64,000 nt of DNA from Rummeliibacillus suwonensis (GCF_007896435.1 NZ_VCBL01000002.1:248001-312000), one strand, 5' to 3'; shown: positions 1-9,535, counted from the stretch's first letter. The notes: generated by a model not told the origin, from the sequence alone. Translations and numbers: made by a program.

Positions 1-106
1 CTTGATTTGGTAAAATTTCTTCATCCGTCCATCCTAAATAACGATGTTCAACATTGCTTTTTGTCCTTGCATGGCGAATCAGGTAAACAGTAACAGCGTA
101 ATCCAT
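1..106 (-). CDS. Histidine-phosphatase family protein, N-terminus only (probable alpha-ribazole phosphatase)
   Basis: Only about 35 codons lie in the window; the rest continues past position 1. The ATG at 104-106 is preceded by GGAGG seven bases upstream and opens with the phosphate-binding motif LIRHARTKSN at residues 9-18, which marks the histidine phosphatase (phosphoglycerate mutase-like) superfamily. The usual RHG is RHA here. The gene starts inside the end of cobS (28-bp overlap) as the last visible gene of a cobalamin salvage operon, so the natural assignment is alpha-ribazole-5'-phosphate phosphatase (CobC), which removes the lower-ligand phosphate around the CobS step. That assignment rests on family and context; any other histidine phosphatase would begin in the same way. 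Confidence 0.62.
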   Translation of the reverse strand, partial: MDYAVTVYLIRHARTKSNVEHRYLGWTDEEILPNQ

Positions 107-855
107 AAGACAGCCTCCATCCCCTCTATAAATGCACCAAGTAAATCACCCGAGCTACCGCGGAAATTTCGGATCGTCCACCATTTATAAAAGAATGCAG
201 CGGCTATGACAACGATAAGAAGAGCCATCATCAACTGCCATTGACCGCTTATCCAAACAATCAATACCGTACCGACTATTGTTGAAATAATGGTATTGAT
301 TAGCCATGATTTCGTATGTAAATGTTGTTTAAAAAAATAGGCTAATCCCTTTTCCTTTGAACATTTCGTCTGAATAAAATAAATGGACATTCCTAATCGA
401 GATAGAAATGGCACAATTATAAGCCAAATCACATTGAAATCTTGATGACCAACTAATTCTGAAATAAAAAATATTTTTGTTAATATCAGAAAAACTAATG
501 ACATTGCACCAAAAGCTCCAATACGGGGATCATCTAATATTTCAATTCGTTTTTCTACATTACGATACGAAAAATAAGCATCTCCCATATCAACAAAACC
601 ATCTACATGTAATCCGCCCGTCCAAATTATATAGCCAAATACAAGAAGAAATCCCGTCAACATTGGACTAATATCGGTATATGTTTGAAGCATATAAAAT
701 ATAGCTGCTATTATTGCACCCATGATCGCACCAAGCCATGGCAAAAAAGAAAACATGGCGGTAATGGTTTTCTTGGTTAATGGCAACTCTTTATGAATGG
801 GCAATACAGTAAAAAATTGAAATGCTAATAATATTCCATTGACCATGTTTTTCAT
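79..855 (-). CDS. cobS: Adenosylcobinamide-GDP ribazoletransferase (cobalamin synthase)
   Basis: 258 residues, normal family length. CobS is the membrane enzyme that joins adenosylcobinamide-GDP to alpha-ribazole (or its phosphate) in the last step of the nucleotide-loop pathway. The protein is strongly hydrophobic with about six membrane segments. It has the CobS acidic motif HVDGFVDMGDA at about 83-93, thought to bind metal, and the conserved C-terminal stretch RGSSGDLLGAFIEGMEA at about 232-248. The ATG has AGGGAGGTGT just upstream. It lies 15 bp after cobU and overlaps the next phosphatase gene, so it is surely cotranscribed with both. Confidence 0.95.
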   Translation of the reverse strand: MKNMVNGILLAFQFFTVLPIHKELPLTKKTITAMFSFLPWLGAIMGAIIAAIFYMLQTYTDISPMLTGFLLVFGYIIWTGGLHVDGFVDMGDAYFSYRNVEKRIEILDDPRIGAFGAMSLVFLILTKIFFISELVGHQDFNVIWLIIVPFLSRLGMSIYFIQTKCSKEKGLAYFFKQHLHTKSWLINTIISTIVGTVLIVWISGQWQLMMALLIVVIAAAFFYKWWTIRNFRGSSGDLLGAFIEGMEAVLWITLLLFT

Positions 856-870
856 TCCAATACACCTCCC

Positions 871-1449
871 TTATTTCCATTCGTGTACATAGCTATATTC
901 CATTTCAATGGCTTGTGTTGCCTGCTGTACAAACCATTGATGAAGATGCCCTAGATGTTGTTGATAGAGCTTTACCTCTACGCTGTTCGATACAGGCTCG
1001 TCCAATACTTCGTTAGAAACGATCACAAGCGGAATTTGCATCGCATGTAACTGTAAAATGGTGGCTTTCATTTCAGCCATTCTTTTTTCAAGTTTCAAGG
1101 GCCTTTGCCAGTTGCATATCCCTGTTTCAAATCCTTCATAAAACTCATTCGTCAGCCATGTTGTGACACAATCCCATAGCACTGCATCCCCCTGCTGAAT
1201 GGTTGAAAGAAGTTGATGTAAATCAGTCGGTTGTTCTAAAGTAACCCAATTTTGCGGGTGCTTTTGACGGTCAAGCTGGTGCCTTGTGATGCGTTTTTTC
1301 ATTTCATCATCAAAGGCTACACCCGTAGCTACATAAATAAGCCGTTTCACATGGTACGATTCAGCTAACAATTGTAGCTGCTGTTCTGCATAGGCACTTT
1401 TCCCACTCCGAACACCACCAGTTATAAAGATCAGTTCTGCTTCAGCCAT
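871..1449 (-). CDS. cobU: Adenosylcobinamide kinase / adenosylcobinamide-phosphate guanylyltransferase
   Basis: 192 residues. This bifunctional cytoplasmic enzyme phosphorylates adenosylcobinamide and then transfers GMP from GTP to give adenosylcobinamide-GDP, the substrate of CobS. Evidence: P-loop GGVRSGKS at 11-18, the segment VATGVAFDDEMKKRITRH that matches the family pattern ATxxxxDxEMxxRIxxH, and VSNEV followed by a charged helix near the C-terminus. The start overlaps the end of cobD by 19 bp, which points to translational coupling. Together with CbiZ and CbiB upstream it gives a route for salvaging incomplete corrinoids. Confidence 0.94.
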   Translation of the reverse strand: MAEAELIFITGGVRSGKSAYAEQQLQLLAESYHVKRLIYVATGVAFDDEMKKRITRHQLDRQKHPQNWVTLEQPTDLHQLLSTIQQGDAVLWDCVTTWLTNEFYEGFETGICNWQRPLKLEKRMAEMKATILQLHAMQIPLVIVSNEVLDEPVSNSVEVKLYQQHLGHLHQWFVQQATQAIEMEYSYVHEWK

Positions 1450-2510
1450 GAACCCATCTCCTTTTGTAATGCCTGCATTGCTTTTTCATCCTTCATCCCT
1501 ACACGGAACCATTCGCCATTCATGCCTCTAAAATTCTCTGTATGTCGAAGAACGATTCCTTTTTCCAACATGGCATGAAAGAAAAGCTTAGATTGTTTTG
1601 GTTGAGGTAGTTGAAAGCTAACGTAATTTGTCATGCTCTTAGTTGTTTGACAGCCATGGCGTTGTAGAAAGGACGTCAATTCTTTTCTACTTTTCTGCGC
1701 ATAACGAATCGCTTCGTCCCGATATTTACTTTCCTTTAGACAAGCTGCACCTATAGCTGCGGCTAAACCATTGATATGCCAATGAGAAGTTTTTTGTTGC
1801 AGCCTTTCAATGATAGTAGGTGATGCAACCATATAGCCTAGCCGAACCCCTGCGATCGCATACATTTTCGTCATAGAACGGACTATCATAATATGCGGGT
1901 TATCTTTTATATAAGGAATCATGGAGGCATCCTCGCCTATCCAATCAATAAACGCTTCGTCTAAAACAATAGAGCAATTCGCTTTCTTTCCTTCCTCCAT
2001 TAGGAAAAGTAGATCCTCTTTTGACGGCAGCACTCCTGTTGGATTATTGGGTGTGCAAAGATATAAAATATCCGCTTGCTGCATAGCCCTGATGATAGAT
2101 TCAATGGGGAGCTTCCAAGTCGCTATATCTTCCACTTCTAGGTGAATGATTTCAACATCATTTACTGCCAAAGTTGCTTCATATTCAGAAAATGTGGGAT
2201 CAATCACAATCGCCTTTTTTTGATGGAATAATAGAGCTAATAATGAAAAGATTTCTGCCGCTCCATTTCCTAATAAAATCTGTGCCTCGCTCACTCCATG
2301 AAAATCGGCTACAGCTGAGAGAAACGGCTGCCCCTGTGGATCTGGATAGCGTGAAATAAGGTGAAACAGCTCCCCCCAATTTTCTTGTATAAACATGGGC
2401 GGTCCCGCAGGATTCACATTTTCACTAAAGTCTATAATTTGCAATGGCTTTTGAATAGATAGCTGTTCGTATAAACGATGCGGATTAGCACCATGATTGG
2501 GTAATGACAA
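1431..2510 (-). CDS. cobD: L-threonine-O-3-phosphate decarboxylase (PLP fold-type I)
   Basis: 359 residues. It makes (R)-1-amino-2-propanol O-2-phosphate, the linker attached to the corrin ring by CbiB. The protein resembles histidinol-phosphate aminotransferase: CTPNNPTG at 152-159, DEAFIDW at 184-190, and the PLP lysine at about 215 within SMTKMYAIAGVRLGY. The N-terminal HGANPHRLYE stretch and the operon of cobalamin genes favour CobD over HisC. The start codon is TTG, with GGAGG eight bases upstream; no better ATG is present. It overlaps cbiB upstream by 26 bp and cobU downstream by 19 bp. Confidence 0.9.
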   Translation of the reverse strand: MSLPNHGANPHRLYEQLSIQKPLQIIDFSENVNPAGPPMFIQENWGELFHLISRYPDPQGQPFLSAVADFHGVSEAQILLGNGAAEIFSLLALLFHQKKAIVIDPTFSEYEATLAVNDVEIIHLEVEDIATWKLPIESIIRAMQQADILYLCTPNNPTGVLPSKEDLLFLMEEGKKANCSIVLDEAFIDWIGEDASMIPYIKDNPHIMIVRSMTKMYAIAGVRLGYMVASPTIIERLQQKTSHWHINGLAAAIGAACLKESKYRDEAIRYAQKSRKELTSFLQRHGCQTTKSMTNYVSFQLPQPKQSKLFFHAMLEKGIVLRHTENFRGMNGEWFRVGMKDEKAMQALQKEMGSWLKQN

Positions 2511-3459
2511 TATAAATCCCTCCTATCAAAACTCCAGCCAGCCAGAACCATATGGTGACTACATGCATTTGTTGGATCGCTAGTTTAATATGTCGTGGCG
2601 CAAGTTCTATTTCTGGCACTCCCATCCTTGCTCGTTCAGAAATAATTCCCTTATAGCTATTTGTACCACCTAATTGAATAGCAAGCTGATAAGCTGTGGC
2701 TGCCTCCAAAAATCCACTATTCGGACTTGGATGTTTTTTGGCATCCTTTAACCACCTTTTAAAGCGGTAAGAAAAGGCATGCATGGACTCTTTTTTGGTG
2801 CCGATGAGCATAAGAAAGCCGGTTACTCTACTCGGTATGTAATTAAAAAAATCATCCGTATGCGCTGCGACAAACCCGAAATCACCATACTTTTCATTTT
2901 TGTAGGCTACCATCGAATCAAGTGTATTCACTGCCTTGTACATCCAGGCTCCTGTTGCCCCAAATAAAAATGCCCAAAATAATGGTGCTGTGATGCCATC
3001 ACTTGTATTTTCTGAGACGGTCTCAACAACGCCCCTAGTCACTTCTGGTACAGATAATTTGTCTGTATCACGTCCAACAATCCAAGAAAGCTTGACTTGT
3101 GCTTCTTTTATATCCCCTTTAATAAGTGGTGTATAGACATCCATTGCTGCTTGCTGAAGACTCTTTTGCGCTAAAGCGATCGCAATCAGAACGCCCTCTA
3201 CCAATATTCCAAATACTGTTCCTACCTGATATGCGGCAATCACGATCAGATAAGCGACAATTGTCGTCACGCCAACCACTAAAAGGACCAGAAAAAGCCC
3301 TTTCGTCTTTCTGAACTGTCTTTTATTGAGCCTGATGGTTAACCATTGAATAAAATGACCGATCCACCTCACTGGATGGGGCATCTTAGGTGGATCACCG
3401 ATTAATCGATCAAGGATCACACCGATTGTACAAGCGATTAAGTGTGCTAATACGAACAT
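2485..3459 (-). CDS. cbiB: Adenosylcobinamide-phosphate synthase CbiB
   Basis: 324 residues from the chosen ATG at 3457-3459, which reads MFVLAHLIACTIGVILDR; the open frame runs 24 codons further upstream, but that part overlaps the preceding gene, and the start used here is the family one. CbiB is an inner-membrane enzyme that attaches the aminopropanol phosphate to adenosylcobyric acid. Diagnostic stretches are LDRLIGDPPKMPHPVRWIG near the N-terminus, SENTSDGITAPLFW in the middle, and several membrane segments. The ribosome site AAGGGGA lies inside the end of the fused btuD-cbiZ gene, only 1 bp separates the two genes, and cobD overlaps its end. Confidence 0.93.
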   Translation of the reverse strand: MFVLAHLIACTIGVILDRLIGDPPKMPHPVRWIGHFIQWLTIRLNKRQFRKTKGLFLVLLVVGVTTIVAYLIVIAAYQVGTVFGILVEGVLIAIALAQKSLQQAAMDVYTPLIKGDIKEAQVKLSWIVGRDTDKLSVPEVTRGVVETVSENTSDGITAPLFWAFLFGATGAWMYKAVNTLDSMVAYKNEKYGDFGFVAAHTDDFFNYIPSRVTGFLMLIGTKKESMHAFSYRFKRWLKDAKKHPSPNSGFLEAATAYQLAIQLGGTNSYKGIISERARMGVPEIELAPRHIKLAIQQMHVVTIWFWLAGVLIGGIYIVITQSWC

Positions 3460-3460
3460 T

Positions 3461-4936
3461 TTATAGCATCCCCTTCGCTCGTTTATAATCTTGTAATGCA
3501 ATACGTGTCGTTTCATATACACCGTGACCAATTAGTTTTCCGATACCCGTAATTGTTCCCGCATACTCAAAGAAGGGGCCTATTTGTGTAGCTGCAATTA
3601 GTACACTATCTGTTGACGTTCCAGTTGCAATCGTATTTGAAACTTTATCTTGAATTTCCTCCATTGCTAATGCTTTTACTTTCGCTTCCGTTGCCGTTAT
3701 CATCGCTTGCATAAAGGACTCATCCGTTAATGTACCATTGATGAAGACCCATGTATTGATCGTTCCAATATGCGGCTTTTCAGAACGTTCATAGGCTTTT
3801 GAAACATCGACAGCGTTTCCCACACCTGCTGTGACAGCAACAACAATACTGCCGATTAAAGACGAAAAATCTCTAATGACAACGTGCTCTGATGCCACTG
3901 CTGTCATCATGGCTACTGTATTAGATGGTGAAAAGCCATGCTTTTCAAGATATCTTCTTAACTCTTCATGGGCATCCTCACACATATACCCTTTATCCAC
4001 TGAACGATTGATAAATGATTGGAACCAACCAAATCCCGCATTGTGAACAGCAGAGGAAACCGTTTTCAACGGAAAAGATGTTTGTAATTCAACAAATTCA
4101 TCACGAATCTTTATTTGCTGAGCAGTGATGACAGAAAAAGCTTGTCTCTCTTCCTGTAATTCTGGTATTAACGTAATCTGTGGTTTCGGTAATACGGGAT
4201 GCGGATAGCTGGATACTCTTGTATGGTAAACATCCATCACATGTTTCTCTTTTAAAACTTCATGCGGCTCACCTATTGAGCTAATTTGTCCATTTTCAAG
4301 TAAAAGCAATCGATCGCAATAAAGAGAAGCTAGATTCATATCATGAAAAATAGAAATAACTGTCAATCCATTATGCACGACCTCATATCGAATCATATCC
4401 ATTAGTTTTCGTTGGTGTTCGATATCTAAATGATTGGTTGGCTCATCCAACAGCAATAGATCCGAGCGCTGTGCCAATGCTTGCGCCACAAAGGTACGCT
4501 GTTGTTCGCCACCGGAAAGAAATTCTAACGGTTGATCTTTGTATATGGTGACTCCTGTTTGTTCCATCGCTGTGACAACAGCTTCCTCATCCTCTTTTGT
4601 CCATGTTTGAAGCCAGCTATTTTGATATGGATAACGTCCAATTGATACCGTCTCACGAACAGAATGCGAAAAAGCATAGGCATGCAATTGTGGCAATACA
4701 GCCATTTTGCGTGCTAATTCTTTTGTGTCATAATTTTCTCGATTCTTCCCATCTATCAAAACTGTGCCACTTGTTGCTTCTATGATTCCACTAATCAGTT
4801 TAATAAGTGTTGACTTTCCACTCCCATTCGGTCCTAGAATACCAACAAATTGTCCCTTTTCCACTGTAAATGAAATATTTTTTATAATCTCTTTTTTAGG
4901 GTCATAACCACCACTAAGTCGTTCAACAATAAGCAT
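3461..4936 (-). CDS. Fusion of cobalamin ABC transporter ATPase (BtuD) with adenosylcobinamide amidohydrolase (CbiZ)
   Basis: 491 residues, two proteins in one. Residues 1 to about 255 form an ABC ATPase: Walker A GPNGSGKST at 35-43, signature LSGGEQQR at 140-147, Walker B LLLDEP at 161-166, closest in style to BtuD/FhuC. Residues from about 285 to 491 match CbiZ, which hydrolyses the aminopropanol side of adenosylcobinamide to adenosylcobyric acid: HNAGFGWFQ, VTAGVGNAVD, GTINTWVFING, and TATEAKVKAL. The linker (about 255-285) is short. The gene sits between btuC (2 bp) and cbiB (1 bp), so import, removal of the foreign side chain and its rebuilding by CbiB and CobD are encoded in order. ATPase-CbiZ fusions are known in other Bacillales. 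Confidence 0.92.
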   Translation of the reverse strand: MLIVERLSGGYDPKKEIIKNISFTVEKGQFVGILGPNGSGKSTLIKLISGIIEATSGTVLIDGKNRENYDTKELARKMAVLPQLHAYAFSHSVRETVSIGRYPYQNSWLQTWTKEDEEAVVTAMEQTGVTIYKDQPLEFLSGGEQQRTFVAQALAQRSDLLLLDEPTNHLDIEHQRKLMDMIRYEVVHNGLTVISIFHDMNLASLYCDRLLLLENGQISSIGEPHEVLKEKHVMDVYHTRVSSYPHPVLPKPQITLIPELQEERQAFSVITAQQIKIRDEFVELQTSFPLKTVSSAVHNAGFGWFQSFINRSVDKGYMCEDAHEELRRYLEKHGFSPSNTVAMMTAVASEHVVIRDFSSLIGSIVVAVTAGVGNAVDVSKAYERSEKPHIGTINTWVFINGTLTDESFMQAMITATEAKVKALAMEEIQDKVSNTIATGTSTDSVLIAATQIGPFFEYAGTITGIGKLIGHGVYETTRIALQDYKRAKGML

Positions 4937-4938
4937 TC

Positions 4939-5934
4939 CTATGCCCCCTTCGTTCTACGCTGACGGAAGAAAATATAGGCAAAAACTGGTGCCCCAATAA
5001 AGGATGTAATAATACCAATCGGTAATTCCGTTGGTGCAATAATCGTTCTCGCCAGCAAATCACAAAGAATCAATAATGATGCCCCATTGATAAAAGATAA
5101 GGGCAATAGATGGCGATGATCAGCTCCAAACATTAACCTCGTCATATGTGGAACGACCAAGCCAACAAAGCCGATCGTTCCCGATACCGCCACTGCGGAA
5201 CCAGTCAAAATAGAGCCTCCAAGCAAAAGAAGACGTTTGCTTCTTTTTACATTGACCCCTAAATATTTGGCCCGTTCCTCTCCAAATAACATAGCATTGA
5301 GTTCACGACGATTGACCCATAGCATCAATGAACCAAATATGATGAAGGGGAAAATCATCTTGACATAAGGCCAACCACGCATAGATACACTCCCCATCAG
5401 CCAGCTAATAATTTGGCGAAGTTCTTCTCCTGTTAAAGCAATCATCAGGGAGATAATAGAACTTAAAAATGAGCTGACGATAATGCCGGTTAAAATCAAT
5501 GTTTCCATCTTCATCATACGATCAACCAATTTTGCAAAGCCCAAAACAATAAACAATGATACTAGAGCACCTATCATGCTGAATGTTGGCAGCGTATAAA
5601 TGCCTAAAATAGGTGTCGTAATACCGAAAAAAAGCGTCACCACAGCCCCCACTGAGGCGCCAGATGACACTCCTAACGTATACGGATCAGCAAGCGGATT
5701 TTTTAACAATCCTTGAAAGGCAGCGCCTGCAATCGCTAAAGCTGCCCCAACAAGTCCTGCTAATATGACACGTGGCATACGAATTTTCCATAATATATTT
5801 GTTGCCGTTTCATCAGCTCCAGTATTCCATAACGTACTGATTGGTACCTTTACTGAGCCTATGGAAATACCGAGCCATATACTTATACATAAAATGATAA
5901 GCGCTACGATATATCCCATTACTATTTTTCTCAT
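4939..5934 (-). CDS. btuC: FecCD-type ABC permease for cobalamin/corrinoid import
   Basis: 331 residues, about ten membrane segments. It forms the channel of the BtuCDF-type importer. Family stretches seen: GAALAIAGAAFQGLLKNPLADP near residues 60-80, LGVSSGASVGA, GLVVPHMTRL and the C-terminal ELPIGIITSFIGAPVF. The start ATG overlaps the btuF stop as ATGA (5931-5934), so the two are translationally coupled. Iron-siderophore permeases look the same; the cobalamin call comes from the riboswitch upstream and the corrinoid enzymes downstream. Confidence 0.92.
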   Translation of the reverse strand: MRKIVMGYIVALIILCISIWLGISIGSVKVPISTLWNTGADETATNILWKIRMPRVILAGLVGAALAIAGAAFQGLLKNPLADPYTLGVSSGASVGAVVTLFFGITTPILGIYTLPTFSMIGALVSLFIVLGFAKLVDRMMKMETLILTGIIVSSFLSSIISLMIALTGEELRQIISWLMGSVSMRGWPYVKMIFPFIIFGSLMLWVNRRELNAMLFGEERAKYLGVNVKRSKRLLLLGGSILTGSAVAVSGTIGFVGLVVPHMTRLMFGADHRHLLPLSFINGASLLILCDLLARTIIAPTELPIGIITSFIGAPVFAYIFFRQRRTKGA

Positions 5935-6896
5935 TTAAATGCCTCTGGGTAAACAGCCTTTGCTATTTCCTCTAGCCCATCGGCAAGACGAGGACCTGTA
6001 CGAGCTGTCAAATCTTGATCCACTTTTACTACGGCATCATTTTTAACAGCTGTAATACTATCAAAGCCTTGACGTTTTTTCACTTTCTCTACGATATTTG
6101 GAACATAGTCTTCCATCACAATAATGGTATCAGGATTACGTTTAACGATTTCTTCTGTATCAATTTTAAACCAACCTGATTGATCGTCTACCACATTTTT
6201 AATCTTCGCTAAGTCAAAGATTTCTTGCATAAATGTATCTTTACCTGCCGTAAAAATATCCGGTTCATCTGCCGTTTCCACAAAGGCAGTACGTTGTTTT
6301 ACATTCGCTACTTTAGCTTGAACATTTTTTACTTTTTCCTTCATACTTGTGATAATTTGATCTGCTTTTTGTTCTTTGTTTGTAATTTGGCCAAGCTGTT
6401 TGATCGTGCTGTAGGTTTCTTCAAAACTTGTCGCACTTTTTACAACAAAGACAGGAATACCTGCATCTTTTAACTGTTGTAATCCAGCCTCTACTGATTT
6501 TGCATTAGATTCATGTGCAAATACTGCATCAGGTTTTAGGCTCAATACTTTTTCAACATTGAATTCCATACCGCCTATTTTTGTCTTTTTAGTAGCGGCT
6601 TTGGGATAATCATCGTTATCATTTACCCCTACAATTTCATGTTCTAAACCTAATGCGAATAAGATTTCTGTATTACTTGGAACTAATGAAACAATTCTTT
6701 TGGGTGCTTCTTTGAATTCTATATGATTACCAAGTGCATCTTTCACCGTCATTGGGTATGTGGATGTTTTGTCATTGGTTTGAGAAGTGGTATTTGTTTT
6801 ATCAGTAGACGATTGCTGAGTATCTCCTTGGCTACACCCAACAAGTAAAACAAATGCCATCATCAACACGCTTACTAGTTGCCATATTTTTTTCAT
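5931..6896 (-). CDS. btuF: Corrinoid-binding lipoprotein of the ABC importer
   Basis: 321 residues from the ATG at 6894-6896, chosen because AGGAGG stands eight bases before it; a longer frame upstream lacks a site. It has a lipoprotein signal peptide ending LLVGC with the lipid cysteine at about residue 21, then a short serine/threonine-rich linker and a periplasmic-binding-protein fold of the helical-backbone class (PKRIVSLVPSNTEILFALG; KPDAVFAHESNAKS). It delivers cobalamin or cobinamide to BtuC. It is the first gene after the cobalamin riboswitch and its terminator. Confidence 0.92.
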   Translation of the reverse strand: MKKIWQLVSVLMMAFVLLVGCSQGDTQQSSTDKTNTTSQTNDKTSTYPMTVKDALGNHIEFKEAPKRIVSLVPSNTEILFALGLEHEIVGVNDNDDYPKAATKKTKIGGMEFNVEKVLSLKPDAVFAHESNAKSVEAGLQQLKDAGIPVFVVKSATSFEETYSTIKQLGQITNKEQKADQIITSMKEKVKNVQAKVANVKQRTAFVETADEPDIFTAGKDTFMQEIFDLAKIKNVVDDQSGWFKIDTEEIVKRNPDTIIVMEDYVPNIVEKVKKRQGFDSITAVKNDAVVKVDQDLTARTGPRLADGLEEIAKAVYPEAFK

Positions 6897-6920
6897 GAAA
6901 AGTACCTCCTTCAGCATAAT

Positions 6921-6947
6921 AAAAAACCTCTCAATTCATTCGAGAGG
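6921..6947 (-). terminator. Riboswitch expression-platform terminator before btuF
   Basis: On the minus strand a CCTCTC/GAGAGG stem with a nine-base loop is followed by six U residues, ending about 24 bases before the btuF start. A second small hairpin (6959-6977) lies between it and the aptamer. The arrangement fits transcription termination when cobalamin is bound. Confidence 0.85.
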
Positions 6948-7015
6948 CATCATGATTCCAGTGTATTGCATACACTGTCACCCATTCTATCCTCGTAGTC
7001 ATTGTTGGCGTGATC

Positions 7016-7175
7016 CTATACGGCAGGTATCCTGGCTTGTGTTCAACGCTCATCGTGCCTTCCCAAAAAATTTTTCAGTGGCTATTTACGAATCACTCAC
7101 ACTTACAGTGGCGGGACCGCATCGGACTTTCACCGACTTCCCTTTTCACTCAACATTTTAGCAGTGTCAAGAACC
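7016..7175 (-). ncRNA. Cobalamin (AdoCbl) riboswitch aptamer
   Basis: Read on the minus strand, the segment has the conserved cobalamin-riboswitch parts in order: GGGAAGTCGGTG, the B12-box region CCCGCCACTGTAAG (about 7104-7117), GGGAAGGCACGATGAGC, and AAGCCAGGATACCTGCC near 7022-7040. It lies upstream of the whole btuF-cobS operon. High intracellular adenosylcobalamin should shut off import and salvage together. Confidence 0.93.
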
Positions 7176-7411
7176 GTACATTGATTTTCTATTGAATTGT
7201 TTATCATTATACCGAATATTTTGCTTTTGTAAAAGACAGGCGATGAGATATTGAGAACTTTTTAGTATATATTTTTGATACTTATAGCTATTTTTTACTA
7301 GTAATGATATTTGTACTGTTAATATAAAATTTCACGTTGATTTGACAAAATTAGATGTGCCTGTTTGGCGTAATTTTTGAAAAACCCTGTATTTTTAGAA
7401 CCATTTATATA

Positions 7412-7712
7412 GATTGGAGCGGAGGCTTGCTCGACTCCTCGAAAATGCATACGCATTTCCTTCATGCGGTGCCAGTTCAGTGAAGCTCATTCAATGTCCC
7501 GCGGGAAAAACGGACAGTTGAGACCCCACAGCGAAGCGATTAAGGAACGGAGTCTAAAAGCGTCACGTCCAGTGGCAACACCTGAGTGACCAACATCTTG
7601 TTGGCCCGAACCAATCGGACTTTTACGAGCAGTTGAGACCCCATCTATCTTTCTCGTTTCTCTCTAAATCTTGAGATCGGGATCTTACTACCCTTTAAAG
7701 CGGAATAAAATT
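7412..7712 (+). repeat. Chimeric dispersed repeat (family B left part joined to family A right part)
   Basis: This gene-free stretch between the riboswitch and argS starts with the family B sequence (GATTGGAGCGGAGGCTTGCT, then ATGCATACGCATTTCCTTC) seen inverted at 10226-10346 and 32158-32397. At about 7575-7590, within the shared core CACGTCC(T/A)GTGGCAAC, it passes into family A (GACCAACATCTTGTTGG, CCATCTATCTTTCTCG, CTTGAGAT) as at 13827-14045. No coding capacity. The remaining bases from 7176 to 7411 are AT-rich and hold the operon promoter region. Confidence 0.8.
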
Positions 7713-7721
7713 TAGTCAAAA

Positions 7722-7758
7722 GAAAAAAGCCAACGAAACAGCGATTTCGTTGACCATT
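7722..7758 (-). terminator. Terminator after argS
   Basis: Minus-strand hairpin GTCAACGAAA/TTTCGTTGGC with a six-base loop followed by a U-rich tract; it lies about 110 bases beyond the argS stop. Confidence 0.8.
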
Positions 7759-7867
7759 TTCTATTAATAATGGTTGAGCAGAAAAATTGCTTAACTACTA
7801 TGCATTTTAGCTTCTCAAACAAAAAACAGAAGAACATTTTGTTCTGATGCAATCAATGCACTAAATA

Positions 7868-9535
7868 CTACATTTTTTCCGGTGCTGATACACCAATCAG
7901 TTTTAGAGCATTTGCTAATGTGATGCGCACTGCTGTAATTAGGGCCAGGCGTGCTTCAGAACGTTCTTTGTTGTCGTCATCTAAAACTTTCTCTGCATTA
8001 TAGAAACTGTGGAATGTTGCTGCTAGTTCTTGGATGTAGTTTGCAATACGATGCGGTGCGCGTACACGTGCTGCATCTGCTACAATTTGTGGGAAATCCC
8101 CCACTTTTTTCAATACTTCAATATCTTTTTCTGATGACAATGTATCAAGATGATCAATTGAAGCCGCAAAACCTTTTTCTGATGCTTGACGTAAGATCGA
8201 ACAAATTCGCGCATGAGCATATTGAGCATAGTACACTGGATTTTCGTTTGATTGCTTCACAGCTAAATCTAAATCGAAATCTAAATGCGTATCACCTGCA
8301 CGCATTGCGAAATTGTAGCGTACAGCATCTAAGCCTACTTCTTCAACTAGTTCACGAAGAGTAACTGCATTCCCCGTTCGTTTTGACATTTTGACTTTTT
8401 CACCATTGCGTAGAAGATTAACCATTTGGATTACTTCCACTTCTAATACATCACGATCATAGCCAAGTGCTTCGATAGCAGCCTTCATACGTGGGATATA
8501 ACCATGATGATCGGCACCCCAAATGTTGATAAGTTTATCAAAGCCACGACGTAATTTGTCTTCATGATAGGCGATATCTGGTGTTAGATAAGTATAGGAA
8601 CCGTCTGATTTAATCAATACGCGGTCTTTGTCATCACCAAACGTAGTAGAACGGAACCAAGTAGCACCATCTTGTTCAAATACATGACCGTTGTTTTTTA
8701 ATTTTTGAAGTGCTGTTTGAACTTTTCCTTCTTTGTATAAGGATGTTTCAGAGAACCAGACATCAAAATCGACACGGAAGTCTTTTAAATCTTTTTGGAG
8801 TTTGCCAAATTCATGTTTTAAACCGTGTTCACGGAAAAATTCAAAACGTTCCTCTTCAGGTTTTTCTAATACATCTTTACCATATTCTGCAGATAATTCT
8901 TTCGCAATAACAATGATATCTTTTCCGTGATAGCCATCTTCAGGCATGTCCGATTCTAAACCTAGTGCTTCACGATAACGTGCTTCTAATGATTTGGCCA
9001 ATTTTGTGATTTGATTACCAGCATCATTAATATAGTATTCACGTGATACATCATACCCTGCAAAATCTAACACATTACATAAAGAGTCCCCAACAGAAGC
9101 ACCACGAGCATGTCCTAGATGTAAATCTCCAGTCGGGTTTGCGGATACAAATTCGACTTGAATTTTTTCGTTATGCCCCGCATCGGTACGACCATAATTA
9201 ACATCTTGATCGAGAACAGTCGCAACAACTTCGGCCAAGTAGTCCTTTCGTAAAGTAATATTCATAAAGCCTGGTCCTGCAATATCGATTTTTTCAATAT
9301 TTGTGCCCTCGGTTTCAAGGTTTTCCAAGATGGCTTCTGCAATAGCACGTGGTGGTTTTTTTGCTAATTTTGTTAATTGCATAGCAATATTCGTTGCATA
9401 GTCACCGTTCGCTTTGTTTCTTGGTGCTTCTAGATGAATGTTCAATGCATTTGCATCTTCTACAAGATTTGCTTTTTGAATCGCTGCAACAAGCGCTTCT
9501 TTAATGGCTTGTTGAACTTGTTCTACTGCGTTCAT
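7868..9535 (-). CDS. argS: Arginyl-tRNA synthetase
   Basis: 555 residues from the ATG at 9533-9535, which has GGAGGG six bases upstream; an in-frame start 11 codons earlier lies inside ywiB and lacks a site. A class I synthetase that charges tRNA-Arg. The HIGH-type motif is in [13 protein letters not shown] at about 133-145 and the KMSK loop is [12 protein letters not shown] in the C-terminal half. The N-terminal additional domain and the C-terminal DALR anticodon-binding domain ([16 protein letters not shown]) are complete. Start and ywiB stop overlap as TAATG, the same ywiB-argS pair as in B. subtilis. Confidence 0.97.
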   Translation of the reverse strand: MNAVEQVQQAIKEALVAAIQKANLVEDANALNIHLEAPRNKANGDYATNIAMQLTKLAKKPPRAIAEAILENLETEGTNIEKIDIAGPGFMNITLRKDYLAEVVATVLDQDVNYGRTDAGHNEKIQVEFVSANPTGDLHLGHARGASVGDSLCNVLDFAGYDVSREYYINDAGNQITKLAKSLEARYREALGLESDMPEDGYHGKDIIVIAKELSAEYGKDVLEKPEEERFEFFREHGLKHEFGKLQKDLKDFRVDFDVWFSETSLYKEGKVQTALQKLKNNGHVFEQDGATWFRSTTFGDDKDRVLIKSDGSYTYLTPDIAYHEDKLRRGFDKLINIWGADHHGYIPRMKAAIEALGYDRDVLEVEVIQMVNLLRNGEKVKMSKRTGNAVTLRELVEEVGLDAVRYNFAMRAGDTHLDFDLDLAVKQSNENPVYYAQYAHARICSILRQASEKGFAASIDHLDTLSSEKDIEVLKKVGDFPQIVADAARVRAPHRIANYIQELAATFHSFYNAEKVLDDDNKERSEARLALITAVRITLANALKLIGVSAPEKM

